Positions 15,550 through 23,529 of a stretch of DNA of 23,584 nt are shown here, in pieces. The stretch is from CAZALT01 sp964485515 (GTDB lineage: Bacteria; Actinomycetota; Acidimicrobiia; Acidimicrobiales; Acidimicrobilacustridaceae). Below the pieces are notes generated by a model. It searched no databases, was not told the DNA's origin, and was given only the letters and a program-made list of their open reading frames with translations. The translations under genes and the position numbers were made by a program. The stretch spans positions 1 through 23,584 of the forward strand of contig CAZALT010000039.1 in the NCBI GenBank assembly GCA_964485515.1, given 5' to 3'. Position 1 is the stretch's first letter. Each line of letters begins with the position of its first letter.

Positions 15550-16914
15550 ATGAGCAAGAAAAAGCAGCAAAAGGCTCCGAAGACCTTCTTCTCCCTCGGC
15601 AACGCGCCAGGCGCCGACGAGACGACCTCGGATCCCGCGACCGCTGAGTCGGCGGCACCCGCCCCGGCCTTCTGCGGCGAGTGCGGGACGTCGCTGATCG
15701 CCGGCGCCGCGTTCTGCGGGGAGTGCGGCGCGGCCGCCCCCGATCTCTCCCTGCTCGTGGCCGAGGGGGACGGCGGTGCGGCGGCGGGGGTAGCCGGGGT
15801 CGGTGCCGTCGGCCTCGTGCTGACCGATCAGGTCGGCGACGCGCCGGACGATGGGGCGGAAGCCGAATCGGTCGACGGGGCCGACGGGGTCGACGACGCT
15901 GAGTCGGTCGAGGACGTTGTCGAGCCTGACGAGGCCGACGAGCCTGACGAGATCGAGCCAGTCGAGCCGGTTGACGAGATCGAGCCGGTCGAGCCGGTTG
16001 CCGATGCTGCTCCAACGGGCGCAGGTGCTGTCGCCGCCGAGGTCGAGGTCGAGGGCGATGCGCCGCATGAGACGGCCGAGCCGGTCGAGCCGGTCGAGCC
16101 GGTCGAGCCGGTCGACGACATCGCCGAGGGCGACGAGCTCGCCGACGATGCCGAGTTCGTCGCAGTCGGTGCGGACGGTTCGGTGACACCCGTCGTCACG
16201 GGGGCGGCGGGGGCGACGGGGGCGACGGGGGCCGCAGGTGGAGTCGGAGCCGCGTCGGTCGGCGAGGGCGACGAGCCGGCGAGCGCATCGGGCAGCAAGA
16301 CCGGTCTGCTGGTCGGCGCCGGCGTCGTGGTGCTGGTCCTGCTCCTCGGCGGTGTCGTCCTGGCCTTGTCGGGGGGTGGTGCCGGCGACAAGGACGAGGT
16401 CGAGACAGCCGCATCGACCACGACCACGACCGAAGGCCGCGACACGTCGGACACGACAGCGGCCACCACGACGACGTCGACCTCCTCGGATGAGTCGACA
16501 CCTTCGTCGGCGGTTCCGGAAGAGACGACGACCACCACGGCAGCGGTCATCACCCCGACCACCGTCGGTCCGCCTCAGACGGTGACGGTCCCCCCTCCCC
16601 CGACTGTTCCTCGCGTGCCGGCCAGCGTCGTGAGCAGCCCTGGCGGAGGCGTCATCTGCCTCACGGGCTCGGGATCAGCGACGATCAACCTGGCGAACGT
16701 CGGAGACGCGACGGCCCAGTTCCAGTTCTCCTCCGCTCCCAAGAAGGCTTCGGTGAATCCGCAGTCGGGAACCATCGCTGGTCGAGCGAGCACGAATGTG
16801 GTCATCTCGGGCGGTGGCGAAGAGCGGTTCAACCTCGGCCTCAACGCCACGGGCGGGGGCGCCAACTACACGGTCATCGTCTACAACGGTGGACGACCCG
16901 GCGAGTGTGGATGA
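15550..16914 (+). CDS. Zinc-ribbon membrane protein with acidic repeats and extracytoplasmic beta domain
   Basis: This 454-aa modular protein has an N-terminal lysine-rich stretch, then a zinc ribbon with Cys42, Cys45, Cys56 and Cys59 (two CGECG knuckles). An acidic low-complexity region follows (about 95-225) containing Glu-Pro-Val repeats, then one membrane helix (about 252-275). After it comes a Thr/Ser-rich linker (about 285-330) and a C-terminal beta-sandwich-like domain (about 345-454). That domain has two cysteines (VICLTG and the final ECG) that could form a disulfide. The expected topology is zinc ribbon inside, beta domain outside. I know of no function for this arrangement. The stop at 16912-16914 overlaps the start of the methyltransferase gene, so the two are probably translated together. 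No strong ribosome binding site precedes ATG 15550. Confidence 0.85.
   Translation: MSKKKQQKAPKTFFSLGNAPGADETTSDPATAESAAPAPAFCGECGTSLIAGAAFCGECGAAAPDLSLLVAEGDGGAAAGVAGVGAVGLVLTDQVGDAPDDGAEAESVDGADGVDDAESVEDVVEPDEADEPDEIEPVEPVDEIEPVEPVADAAPTGAGAVAAEVEVEGDAPHETAEPVEPVEPVEPVDDIAEGDELADDAEFVAVGADGSVTPVVTGAAGATGATGAAGGVGAASVGEGDEPASASGSKTGLLVGAGVVVLVLLLGGVVLALSGGGAGDKDEVETAASTTTTTEGRDTSDTTAATTTTSTSSDESTPSSAVPEETTTTTAAVITPTTVGPPQTVTVPPPPTVPRVPASVVSSPGGGVICLTGSGSATINLANVGDATAQFQFSSAPKKASVNPQSGTIAGRASTNVVISGGGEERFNLGLNATGGGANYTVIVYNGGRPGECG
15949..16113 (+). repeat. Glu-Pro-Val coding repeats
   Basis: A 27-bp unit is repeated at 15949-15975 and 15976-16002, with two base differences. Four exact copies of GAGCCGGTC lie at 16078-16113. 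They code the acidic Glu-Ile-Glu-Pro-Val and Glu-Pro-Val runs between the zinc ribbon and membrane helix of the host protein. Such repeats change length readily between strains. Confidence 0.85.
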
Positions 16915-18837
16915 TTCGAGCGCGGCGCCGACGGCGGTAGCCACGCCATCGGTCGACGATCTCGGTCGTCGGTACCAGTCGTCGATCGACCGTGGACGTC
17001 GGCACCGGGCGGGCGTGTTCTACACACCGGCGGCGCTGGCGGCCGGCCTGACCCGCGCCGCGTTCGAGGATCGGTCCCCAAGCGAGTTGGTGCGGATCTG
17101 CGATCCCTCGTGCGGGGGTGGCGCGTTCCTCGTGGCCGCGGCTGCCGAGATCGAGGGGCGCACGGGTCGGACGAGGACCGAGATCGCCACCACCGCCCTG
17201 TGGGGCGCCGACGTCGATGAAGGCGCGGTTGACGTCGCTCGATCCGAGCTTGCTCGCTGGGTGGCGGCGCGTGAACCCGCGAGCGCGGAGGCCGTCGCCC
17301 GCAGCCTCGCTACGCACGTCGTCGTGGGCGACACGCTGCGCCACGGGTCGGCGGTGTGGGCTGTCGAGTGGACCCCGTTCGACCTGGTGCTGGGCAACCC
17401 TCCGTTCCAGAACCAGCTCGGCCGGTCGACGGCTCGACCCAGGAGCTACTCGGTCGCGGTGCAGCGCCGACTGAAGGTCGCGGGCGCGGCTTACACCGAC
17501 ACGGCGGCGCTCTTCTTGCTCTCGGCGCTCGACCTGGTCCGATCTGAGGGCCGGGTCCTGCTGATCCAACCGCAGTCGGTGCTGTCGGCGCGCGACGCGG
17601 CGCCCGTGCGGGCCGAGGTGATGGCGCGGGGCGCACTGGTGGGGCTCTGGGCCGACGACGGTCTGCACTTCGACGCCGGGGTGCAGGTCTGTGCGCCGAT
17701 CATCGATCGGTCCTGCGTGGCACCCCCGTCGGTCAAGCGGTGGACGGGTGCCACGGTGGTGCCGGGGTCGAGCGTCGGATCGCCCACGCGTTCGACGTGG
17801 GCGCCCCTGCTCGCCGATGCCCGCGGTGTCCCCACCGTCGACCTTGGCCCGCCGACGGGCTCACCGACGGGCTCACCGACGGGCTCGCCGGAGCGCCCAC
17901 CAGGNNNNNNNNNNNNNNNNNNNNNNNNNNNNNNNNNNNNNNNNNNNNNNNNNNNNNNNNNNNNNNNNNNNNNNNNNNNNNNNNNNNNNNNNNNNNNNNN
18001 NNNNCGCCGACGGGCTCACCGACGGGCTCACCGACGGGCTCGCCGGAGCGCCCACCAGGCGGCTCGGCATCGGTGGGTCGCTCCGATGGCGGTCTGGTGG
18101 GTCGACGCGCGGCGCGGACGGTTGGCGACCTCGCATCGGTCTCCGCTGGCTTCCGGCAGCACTTCTACGGCCTGATCCCGTTCGTCTCCGACGCCGATCC
18201 CCTCGACGTGGATCCCGAGCAGGCGACATCGGGAGCGGTCATGCGGCTGGTCACGAGCGGGCTCATCGACCCGGCCAACGAGCGGTGGGGGCGAACCGGC
18301 ACCCGGTTCGGCGGTCGTCGCTTCGACCGTCCCCTCGTCGATGTCGCGGCCCTCGCCGAGGCCGATGCCGAGGTGGCGTCGTGGGGTCGTGGACTCGCCA
18401 CGCCGAAGCTCCTCGTCGCGACCCAGACGCGGGTCGTCGAGGTGATCGCCGATCGGGACGGCTCGCGGTGGCCGTCGGTCCCCGTGATCGCGGTGTGCGC
18501 TCCACCCGATGAGCTGTCACTCTTGGCCGCGGTCCTGCTCGCCCCCGCGGTGACAGCCTGGGCGATGACGAACTTCGCGGGGGCTGCGCTCTCCGCCGAT
18601 GCGTTGAAGCTGTCCGCTGCGCAGATCCGTTCCATCCCGCTCCCACAGGTCGACACCCGAGCATGGCGTGACGCGGCCACCGCGTTCGAGCAGGCGGAAC
18701 GCGCCGCCCGGTCAGGCGACGCGGCGATGTGGTCGGCGATGCTGGACGATCTCGGACATCTGATGGACCGTGCCTACGGCTCCGGTGACGACGTGTTCCT
18801 CTGGTGGCAGTCCCGCCGTCCCGCCTTTCGGAGCTGA
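16907..18837 (+). CDS. Solitary gamma-class N6-adenine DNA methyltransferase, interrupted by an assembly gap
   Basis: This protein should transfer a methyl group from S-adenosylmethionine to adenine N6 in a specific DNA site. The order is that of gamma-class (TaqI-like) enzymes: motif X (GVFYTP), motif I DPSCGGGAF (66-74), an acidic motif (GADVDE), motif IV NPPF (164-167), then a C-terminal recognition region starting near VSAGFRQHFYGLIP. Near the end, a LKLSAAQIRSIPLP segment resembles the recognition domain of TaqI/type IIG enzymes. The two halves are separated by 100 N with identical 55-bp flanks. Removing 155 nt gives a continuous 591-aa frame. A PTGS repeat linker sits at the join. No endonuclease domain or neighbouring nuclease is visible. 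Start GTG 16907 overlaps the upstream stop; GTG 16889 is an alternative. Confidence 0.88.
17850..18059. other. Scaffolding gap with duplicated 55-bp flanks (in the methyltransferase)
   Basis: Bases 17850-17904 and 18005-18059 are identical over 55 bp around exactly 100 N (17905-18004). Both flanks contain the GACGGGCTC tandem repeat coding Pro-Thr-Gly-Ser. A single copy without gap restores the reading frame; the true number of repeats is uncertain. Confidence 0.9.
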
Positions 18838-18890
18838 GCCTTTCGAGGTGTCACGGGTCAAGGTGTTTGGCTCGGTGAGTCGTTGGGGCC

Positions 18891-18896
18891 TAGCCT
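18891..18896 (+). promoter_or_regulatory. Candidate -10 element of the methionine operon
   Basis: TAGCCT lies just before the riboswitch. A weak -35 (TTGGCT at 18867-18872) is 18 bp upstream. Transcription from about 18903 would begin right at the 5' side of the riboswitch P1 helix. Confidence 0.55.
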
Positions 18897-18902
18897 GACC
18901 GC

Positions 18903-19050
18903 ACGACATCAGGAGTGGCCCGGTTCGCCGGGTCCGGCAACCTGGGAAGGACACCCAAGGTGCCTCCTGCACCGGCTTCGGTCGGGATGGGGATGTGGCT
19001 CTCTCGCCGGCCGGCGCGGAGCAACGAAGTGTCCGGGCCTCCGGCCCGAC
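18903..19050 (+). ncRNA. SAM riboswitch, SAM-IV-like (SAM-I/IV superfamily)
   Basis: Conserved core pieces are GAGTGG, CCGGCAACC and AAGGTGCC, in the order known for the SAM-I/SAM-IV superfamily. A four-helix junction can be drawn. P1 is ACATC 18906-18910 with GATGT 18992-18996. P2 is CCCGG-TTCG-CCGGG at 18919-18932. P3 is CCTGGG 18941-18946 with CCCAAGG 18954-18960, with one bulge. P4 is CCGGC-TTCG-GTCGG at 18972-18985. The P3 loop GGACA (18949-18953) is complementary to TGTCC at 19030-19034 beyond P1, the type of downstream pseudoknot that marks SAM-IV. It precedes metX, the expected target. CCTCC at 19038-19042 could pair with the GGAGG of the ribosome binding site, so control of translation is likely; that part is inference. 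Confidence 0.85.
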
Positions 19051-19111
19051 CGGCAGCAGCGGTGTCCGCCCAGCGAGCGAACGTGACGCGAGCCAAGGAG
19101 GCGAATCGGAC

Positions 19112-20338
19112 ATGACCTCGGTAGAACCCGTGCCGCCGTCGCGCCGCGCCCCGCTCTCGGCCGACCTGCTCCCGGCCAGCGGCGCCTGGACGCCGGGTGA
19201 TCCCACGGGGGACCGGCAGTACGTCGAGCTCGCCGCGACCCGCACGTTCGCGCTCGAAGGCGGCGGCGTGCTTCGCGGCATCACGATCGCCTACGAGACC
19301 TGGGGCGAGTTGTCGCCGACGGCCGACAACGCCATCCTCGTGTGCCACGCGCTCACGGGCGACTCCCACGCCGCGGGACGGCAAGGGCCAGGCCACCCGA
19401 CTCCCGGTTGGTGGGATGACCTGATCGGTCCGGGTCGCGCCCTCGACACCGACCGGTACTTCGTCGTGTGCGCCAACGTGCTCGGCGGGTGCCAGGGAAC
19501 CACCGGTCCGGCATCGATCGACCCGACGACCGGCGAGCCGTTCGGCTCGGCGTTCCCGACCGTGACGATGCGTGACATCGTCCGCACCCAGTCGCTGCTC
19601 GCCGACCACCTGCGGGTGCCTCGCTGGCTCTCGGTGATCGGCGGATCGATGGGCGGCATGCAGGTGCTGGAGTGGGCGGTCATGTACCCGCTCCGCGTGC
19701 GTTCGATGGTCGCCATCGCCACGACCGTGGCGGCCACGGCGCAGCAGATCGCCTACAGCTCCATCCAGCGCAGCACCATCGCCCTCGATCCGAAGTGGCG
19801 GGATGGCGACTACTACGACGCCGCCCCCGGCGACGGCCCGCACCAGGGACTCGCCCTCGCCCGGGAGCTGGCCCAGACCACGTACCGCACCGAGAGCGCC
19901 TTCGCCGAGAAGTTCGGGCGTGTCGAGCTCGACCTGACCGACGACGGGTTCGACCCGTGGCAGCGCTACGACGTCGAGGGCTACCTCGACTACCACGGGG
20001 CGAAGCTGGCTCGCCGGTTCGACGCCAACTCGTACCTGGCCATCTGTCGGGCCATGGACCTGCACGACATCGGCCGGGGCAGGGGTGGCGTGGCCAGCGC
20101 ACTCGGTCGCGTGCGGGCCACCTCGCTCGTGATGAGCATCGACTCCGACGCGCTCTACCTGCCCTACCAGCAGCGGGAGCTGGTCGACGGGCTCACGGCA
20201 CACGGGGTGCCGACCGAGCACGTCACGGTCACGAGCGACGACGGCCACGACGCCTTCCTCCTCGAGACCGAGCAGGTCGGTTCGGCGATCGCGACCTTCC
20301 TCACCGACCTCGACAAGAACCTGGAGAACCACGAGTGA
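19112..20338 (+). CDS. metX: Homoserine O-acyltransferase
   Basis: MetX activates homoserine with an acetyl (or succinyl) group from CoA for methionine synthesis. The 408-aa protein has the alpha/beta-hydrolase fold. The nucleophile is Ser179 in GGSMGGMQ, the acid is Asp346 in SDALYLP, and the base is His379 in DGHDAFL. The conserved LVCHALTGDSHA and NVLGGCQGTTGP segments are present. Most actinobacterial members use acetyl-CoA; acyl specificity cannot be settled from motifs alone. ATG at 19112 lies 10 bases after AAGGAGG (19095-19101). The SAM riboswitch upstream should switch it off when S-adenosylmethionine is plentiful. The next gene starts within its stop codon (GTGA overlap at 20335-20338), so the two form an operon. 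Confidence 0.95.
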   Translation: MTSVEPVPPSRRAPLSADLLPASGAWTPGDPTGDRQYVELAATRTFALEGGGVLRGITIAYETWGELSPTADNAILVCHALTGDSHAAGRQGPGHPTPGWWDDLIGPGRALDTDRYFVVCANVLGGCQGTTGPASIDPTTGEPFGSAFPTVTMRDIVRTQSLLADHLRVPRWLSVIGGSMGGMQVLEWAVMYPLRVRSMVAIATTVAATAQQIAYSSIQRSTIALDPKWRDGDYYDAAPGDGPHQGLALARELAQTTYRTESAFAEKFGRVELDLTDDGFDPWQRYDVEGYLDYHGAKLARRFDANSYLAICRAMDLHDIGRGRGGVASALGRVRATSLVMSIDSDALYLPYQQRELVDGLTAHGVPTEHVTVTSDDGHDAFLLETEQVGSAIATFLTDLDKNLENHE

Positions 20339-21549
20339 CCTCTGACGCATCGGAACCCGACATCGAAACGGCACCCGAGCTCGCCCCGGAGACCGTGCTC
20401 ATCCGCGCCGGGCGCAAGGACAACGACACCGCGCTCGCGCCGATCCTGTGGGCATCGACGACGTTCGTGACACCGACGGTGGACGAGGGGCGTCGCATGG
20501 CCACCATGGCCGGGGCCAGTCGGTTCTACACCCGGTACGGGAACCCCACGGTCCAGGCCTTCGAAGACGCGGTGGCTCAGCTCGAAGGTGCCGAGGCGGC
20601 CCGGTCCTTCGCCTCGGGCATGGGCGCGGTGAGCGCCGTGGTGCTGGGGATCTGCTCGTCGGGCGACCACATCGTGGCGCAGCGTCAGATCTACGCCGGA
20701 ACCCAGATGCTGCTCCAGGCGGTCGCTCCACGGTTCGGCATCGACGTCACGTTCGTCGACGGCACCGAGCCGGGTGCGTTCGCTTCGGCGGTCATCCCGG
20801 GCAAGACGGTGCTGGTCTTGGCGGAGACCCCGGCCAACCCGCGGCTCGATCTCGTCGACCTCGACGAGATCGGCGCGATCAAGGGCCCGATCACGGTGGT
20901 CGACTCGACGTTCGCCACGCCGCTCGTCCAACGCCCACTCGACCACGGCGTCGACCTCGTCCTGCACTCGGCGACCAAGGGCATGGCCGGGCACAACGAC
21001 GCGACGCTCGGCGTGGTCGCGGGAAGCGACGAGCTCGTCACCTGGCTGTGGAACTTCGCGGTGCTCCAGGGTGCGAACGCCAGCCCGTTCGATGCGCTCA
21101 ACGGTCTGCGGGGCCTGCGGACGTTGTCGGTCAGGCTCCGTCAGCAGACCGCCAGCGCCACCGCGCTCGCGCAGCTCCTCGACGGGCACCGCACCGTGGT
21201 CGACGTCCGCTACCCGGGGCTGCGCTCCCATCCTCAGTTCGAGCTCGCGCAGCGGCAGATGAAGCTGGCGGGCGGTCTCCTCACCTTCGAGGTGGCGGGC
21301 GGACGAGCGGGCGGGGAGGCCTTCGTCGAGTCGTGTCGTATCGCGCAGATGGCCTCGTCGCTGGGTGGACCCGAGACCCTCGTGACCCATCCGGCGTCGA
21401 CGACCCACGTCAACCTCACCCACGAGGAGCTCGCGGCGAACGGCATCACCGAGGGCACGGTGCGGGTGTCGGTGGGCCTGGAGGGCACCGAGGACCTGGT
21501 GGCAGACTTCGGTCAGGCGCTCGACTTCGCGGAGAGCGTGATCAGATGA
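20335..21549 (+). CDS. PLP-dependent trans-sulfuration enzyme (O-acylhomoserine sulfhydrylase or cystathionine synthase type)
   Basis: This 404-aa enzyme belongs to the Cys/Met-metabolism PLP family. Family landmarks are YTRYGNPT, the phosphate-binding ASGMGAV, the cofactor-stacking ETPANP segment, VDSTFATPLVQ, and the PLP lysine Lys215 in HSATKGMAGH. Directly after metX, it should use the O-acylhomoserine made there, either with sulfide to give homocysteine or with cysteine to give cystathionine. Length and the SATK context are closer to the 400-residue MetZ/cystathionine synthase group than to the longer MetY group, so I leave the symbol blank. GTG at 20335 overlaps the metX stop by 4 bases, so coupling and shared riboswitch control are expected. 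It ends 9 bp from the convergent isomerase gene. Confidence 0.92.
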   Translation: MTSDASEPDIETAPELAPETVLIRAGRKDNDTALAPILWASTTFVTPTVDEGRRMATMAGASRFYTRYGNPTVQAFEDAVAQLEGAEAARSFASGMGAVSAVVLGICSSGDHIVAQRQIYAGTQMLLQAVAPRFGIDVTFVDGTEPGAFASAVIPGKTVLVLAETPANPRLDLVDLDEIGAIKGPITVVDSTFATPLVQRPLDHGVDLVLHSATKGMAGHNDATLGVVAGSDELVTWLWNFAVLQGANASPFDALNGLRGLRTLSVRLRQQTASATALAQLLDGHRTVVDVRYPGLRSHPQFELAQRQMKLAGGLLTFEVAGGRAGGEAFVESCRIAQMASSLGGPETLVTHPASTTHVNLTHEELAANGITEGTVRVSVGLEGTEDLVADFGQALDFAESVIR

Positions 21550-21558
21550 AGATCTCGA

Positions 21559-22317
21559 TCAGCTGAAGAACTCCTCGAGGTACTCCCGGTTCTCGGGTGA
21601 CCCGATGAGGTGCTCGAACTCGGACTCCTCGCGGCGTCGGGCGGCGCGCACTTGGTCGAGGCGACCGGCGAGCATCAACTGCTTGGTGACCACCAGCGGT
21701 GGCACCGGCATGGCACCGATCTGGCGACCGAGGGCGGTGGCCTCGTCGAGCAGGTCGCTGTCGGGTACGACCTTCCACACGAGTCCGATCTCCTTGGCCT
21801 CGGCCGCGTCGATCCACGGTTCGGTGAACAGCAGGTGGGCGGTCTCCTGCCAGCCGATGCGGGCCGGGAGCAGCACGCTGGCCGACGCCTCGGTGGTGAC
21901 GCCGAGGCTCACGAACGGCGCCTTCAGTCGAGCGCTCTCGGCCATGAGCACGATGTCGCAGTGGGGGAGCATCGTGAGGCCGATGCCGACGCCGACGCCG
22001 TTCACCGCGGCGATGAGCGGCTTGGGGAACGACTCGAGCACGGGCATGAACGCCTTGTAGCCAGGCTCCTCCCCGCTGGTGAACACGGAGGGGTCAGCCA
22101 TCTCGGTGAGGTCCTGGCCGGCGCTGAACGCTCGGCCTGAACCCGTGATCACGACGCAGGCGAGGGTCGGGTCCTCGGCGGCGTCGGCGAGTGCATCGCG
22201 GGCCGCATACCAGAGGTCCTGGTTGAACGCGTTCAACGCGTCGGGACGATCGAGGGTGACGACGCGCATGCCGTCGGCGTCCTCGAACCGGATGACTCCA
22301 CGGGTGTCGAATGCCAT
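21559..22317 (-). CDS. Enoyl-CoA hydratase/isomerase family protein, isomerase-like active site
   Basis: This 252-aa crotonase-fold protein has the expected CoA and oxyanion-hole segments GRAFSAGQDL (61-70) and NGVGVGIGL (106-114). Aligned by eye with rat enoyl-CoA hydratase, its two catalytic glutamates (144 and 164) fall on Thr115 and Phe136, so ordinary hydratase chemistry is doubtful. Glu143 in LGVTTEAS lies where delta3,delta2-enoyl-CoA isomerases carry their single catalytic glutamate. I therefore favour an isomerase-type role in unsaturated fatty acid oxidation, or another crotonase activity. ATG at 22317 begins the conserved N-terminus. The gene is alone on its strand, convergent with the methionine operon and divergent from the DUF4328 gene. 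Confidence 0.88.
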   Translation of the reverse strand: MAFDTRGVIRFEDADGMRVVTLDRPDALNAFNQDLWYAARDALADAAEDPTLACVVITGSGRAFSAGQDLTEMADPSVFTSGEEPGYKAFMPVLESFPKPLIAAVNGVGVGIGLTMLPHCDIVLMAESARLKAPFVSLGVTTEASASVLLPARIGWQETAHLLFTEPWIDAAEAKEIGLVWKVVPDSDLLDEATALGRQIGAMPVPPLVVTKQLMLAGRLDQVRAARRREESEFEHLIGSPENREYLEEFFS

Positions 22318-22410
22318 GGGAACAGGTTCTAGCCCGCGGCCGCGAGTTGAGCGTCATCGGTGGTGTCCGGGGCCCGGGTGACCGACCGATACGGGGCACC
22401 GGTAGGCCAG

Positions 22411-23526
22411 ATGACCCAGAAAGGGCTACAGATCGACGAGCGATGGCCCGATCATTCGGTCGTGCAACGATGCCGGAGCTGCGACGCTTCCCTGGATCAG
22501 TCGGACCGCTATTGCCCGGCGTGCGGCAACCCCAACGTCGACGGGCCTCGCCACCCCCGGTTCGGCCCTGCGCCGGCCGAGCCGGTCGGCGCACCCGATC
22601 GTCCGCAGGCACCACCGAAGAGCGTGCCGTACTGCCCGCTGTGCTGGGCGTCGGCCGACCTGCGCCAACCGTTCTGCGGCGCCTGCGGCATGTCGCTCGA
22701 CAGCGCCCGACGCAAGGCGCTCGTCGACGGGTACTTCGGGGCGTGGGGCGAGCCCGAGGGTGGCGGATCCCGGTGGCGCAATCCGGGTCGCCTGAGCGCG
22801 GCCGCTCGCACCTCGCTGATCGTCGTCGTCTCGCTGGCGATCGCGGTGGTGGTCTCGGCGGTCGTCCAGCTGAGCGGCACGCCGATCTCCATGTCTTCGG
22901 TCCAGCTCGACGAGAGCCTCTACACGACCTGGGGTGGTCGGCTCGGCATCGCCACGGTGATCGCCATGGCGATCGCCGCCCTGCTCATGGTCTTGTGGAC
23001 CCGTCGCGCCTACCGGAACCTCGCCGCGTTGGGTGTCGACGGCCTTCGGCTCGGAACGGCCTGGGCCACCGCGGCGTGGCTCATCCCGTTCGTGAACCTC
23101 GTGCTGCCGAAGGAGGTCATCGACGACCTGTGGCGGGCGAGCGATCCTGACATCCCGCCCCTCACCCCGACGTGGCGGCTGCGCACCGTGCCGTTCTGGA
23201 TCCACATCTGGTGGGTAGGCGTGCTGGGCTCAGGTGTGCTGCTGTGCACCGCGCAGTGGCTCCCGGTGGATGCCACCGCGGTCGCCTACGACGAGCTCCA
23301 GCTCGCGGTGCTGATCGTCGCCCACCTGGTGCTGGCGTTCAGTGCGGTGCTGTCGATGATCCTCATCGGCGATGTGAACCGCCGTCAGGAGACCCGCATC
23401 GAGACGCTGTTCCATCCGGAGGTGCAGCTCGAAGCGATCGACGACGACGGGGTCGGTGCCGGGACCGATCGGCCAATGATCGCCCGCGATGTCGCCACGG
23501 TGGCCAGCGTGGCGGGTCGGTACTGA
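22411..23526 (+). CDS. Double zinc-ribbon DUF4328 membrane protein
   Basis: This protein of about 371 aa has two zinc ribbons in its N-terminal hundred residues: Cys21, 24, 35, 38 and Cys75, 78, 89, 92, each a pair of CxxC knuckles. They are joined by a Pro-rich linker. Four or five membrane helices follow (about 134-155, 180-202, 215-235, 262-285 and 295-320). WTRRAYRNLAALG, then WATAAWLIPFVNLVLP and DDLWRAS match the DUF4328 domain pattern. Function of the family is unknown. The zinc ribbons should lie in the cytoplasm. The start is uncertain: ATG 22411 is the nearest to the first ribbon, while in-frame GTGs at 22360, 22363 and 22378 would extend it. It is the last gene, ending 4 bp before the terminal repeat. 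Confidence 0.85.
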   Translation: MTQKGLQIDERWPDHSVVQRCRSCDASLDQSDRYCPACGNPNVDGPRHPRFGPAPAEPVGAPDRPQAPPKSVPYCPLCWASADLRQPFCGACGMSLDSARRKALVDGYFGAWGEPEGGGSRWRNPGRLSAAARTSLIVVVSLAIAVVVSAVVQLSGTPISMSSVQLDESLYTTWGGRLGIATVIAMAIAALLMVLWTRRAYRNLAALGVDGLRLGTAWATAAWLIPFVNLVLPKEVIDDLWRASDPDIPPLTPTWRLRTVPFWIHIWWVGVLGSGVLLCTAQWLPVDATAVAYDELQLAVLIVAHLVLAFSAVLSMILIGDVNRRQETRIETLFHPEVQLEAIDDDGVGAGTDRPMIARDVATVASVAGRY

Positions 23527-23529
23527 TCC

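Noticed and set aside
16907..18837. Member of a restriction-modification, BREX or DISARM defence locus
   Set aside because: No nuclease, helicase or other defence gene is adjacent; the neighbours are a membrane protein and a methionine operon. The DEAD-box protein at 14266 is a typical RNA helicase core.
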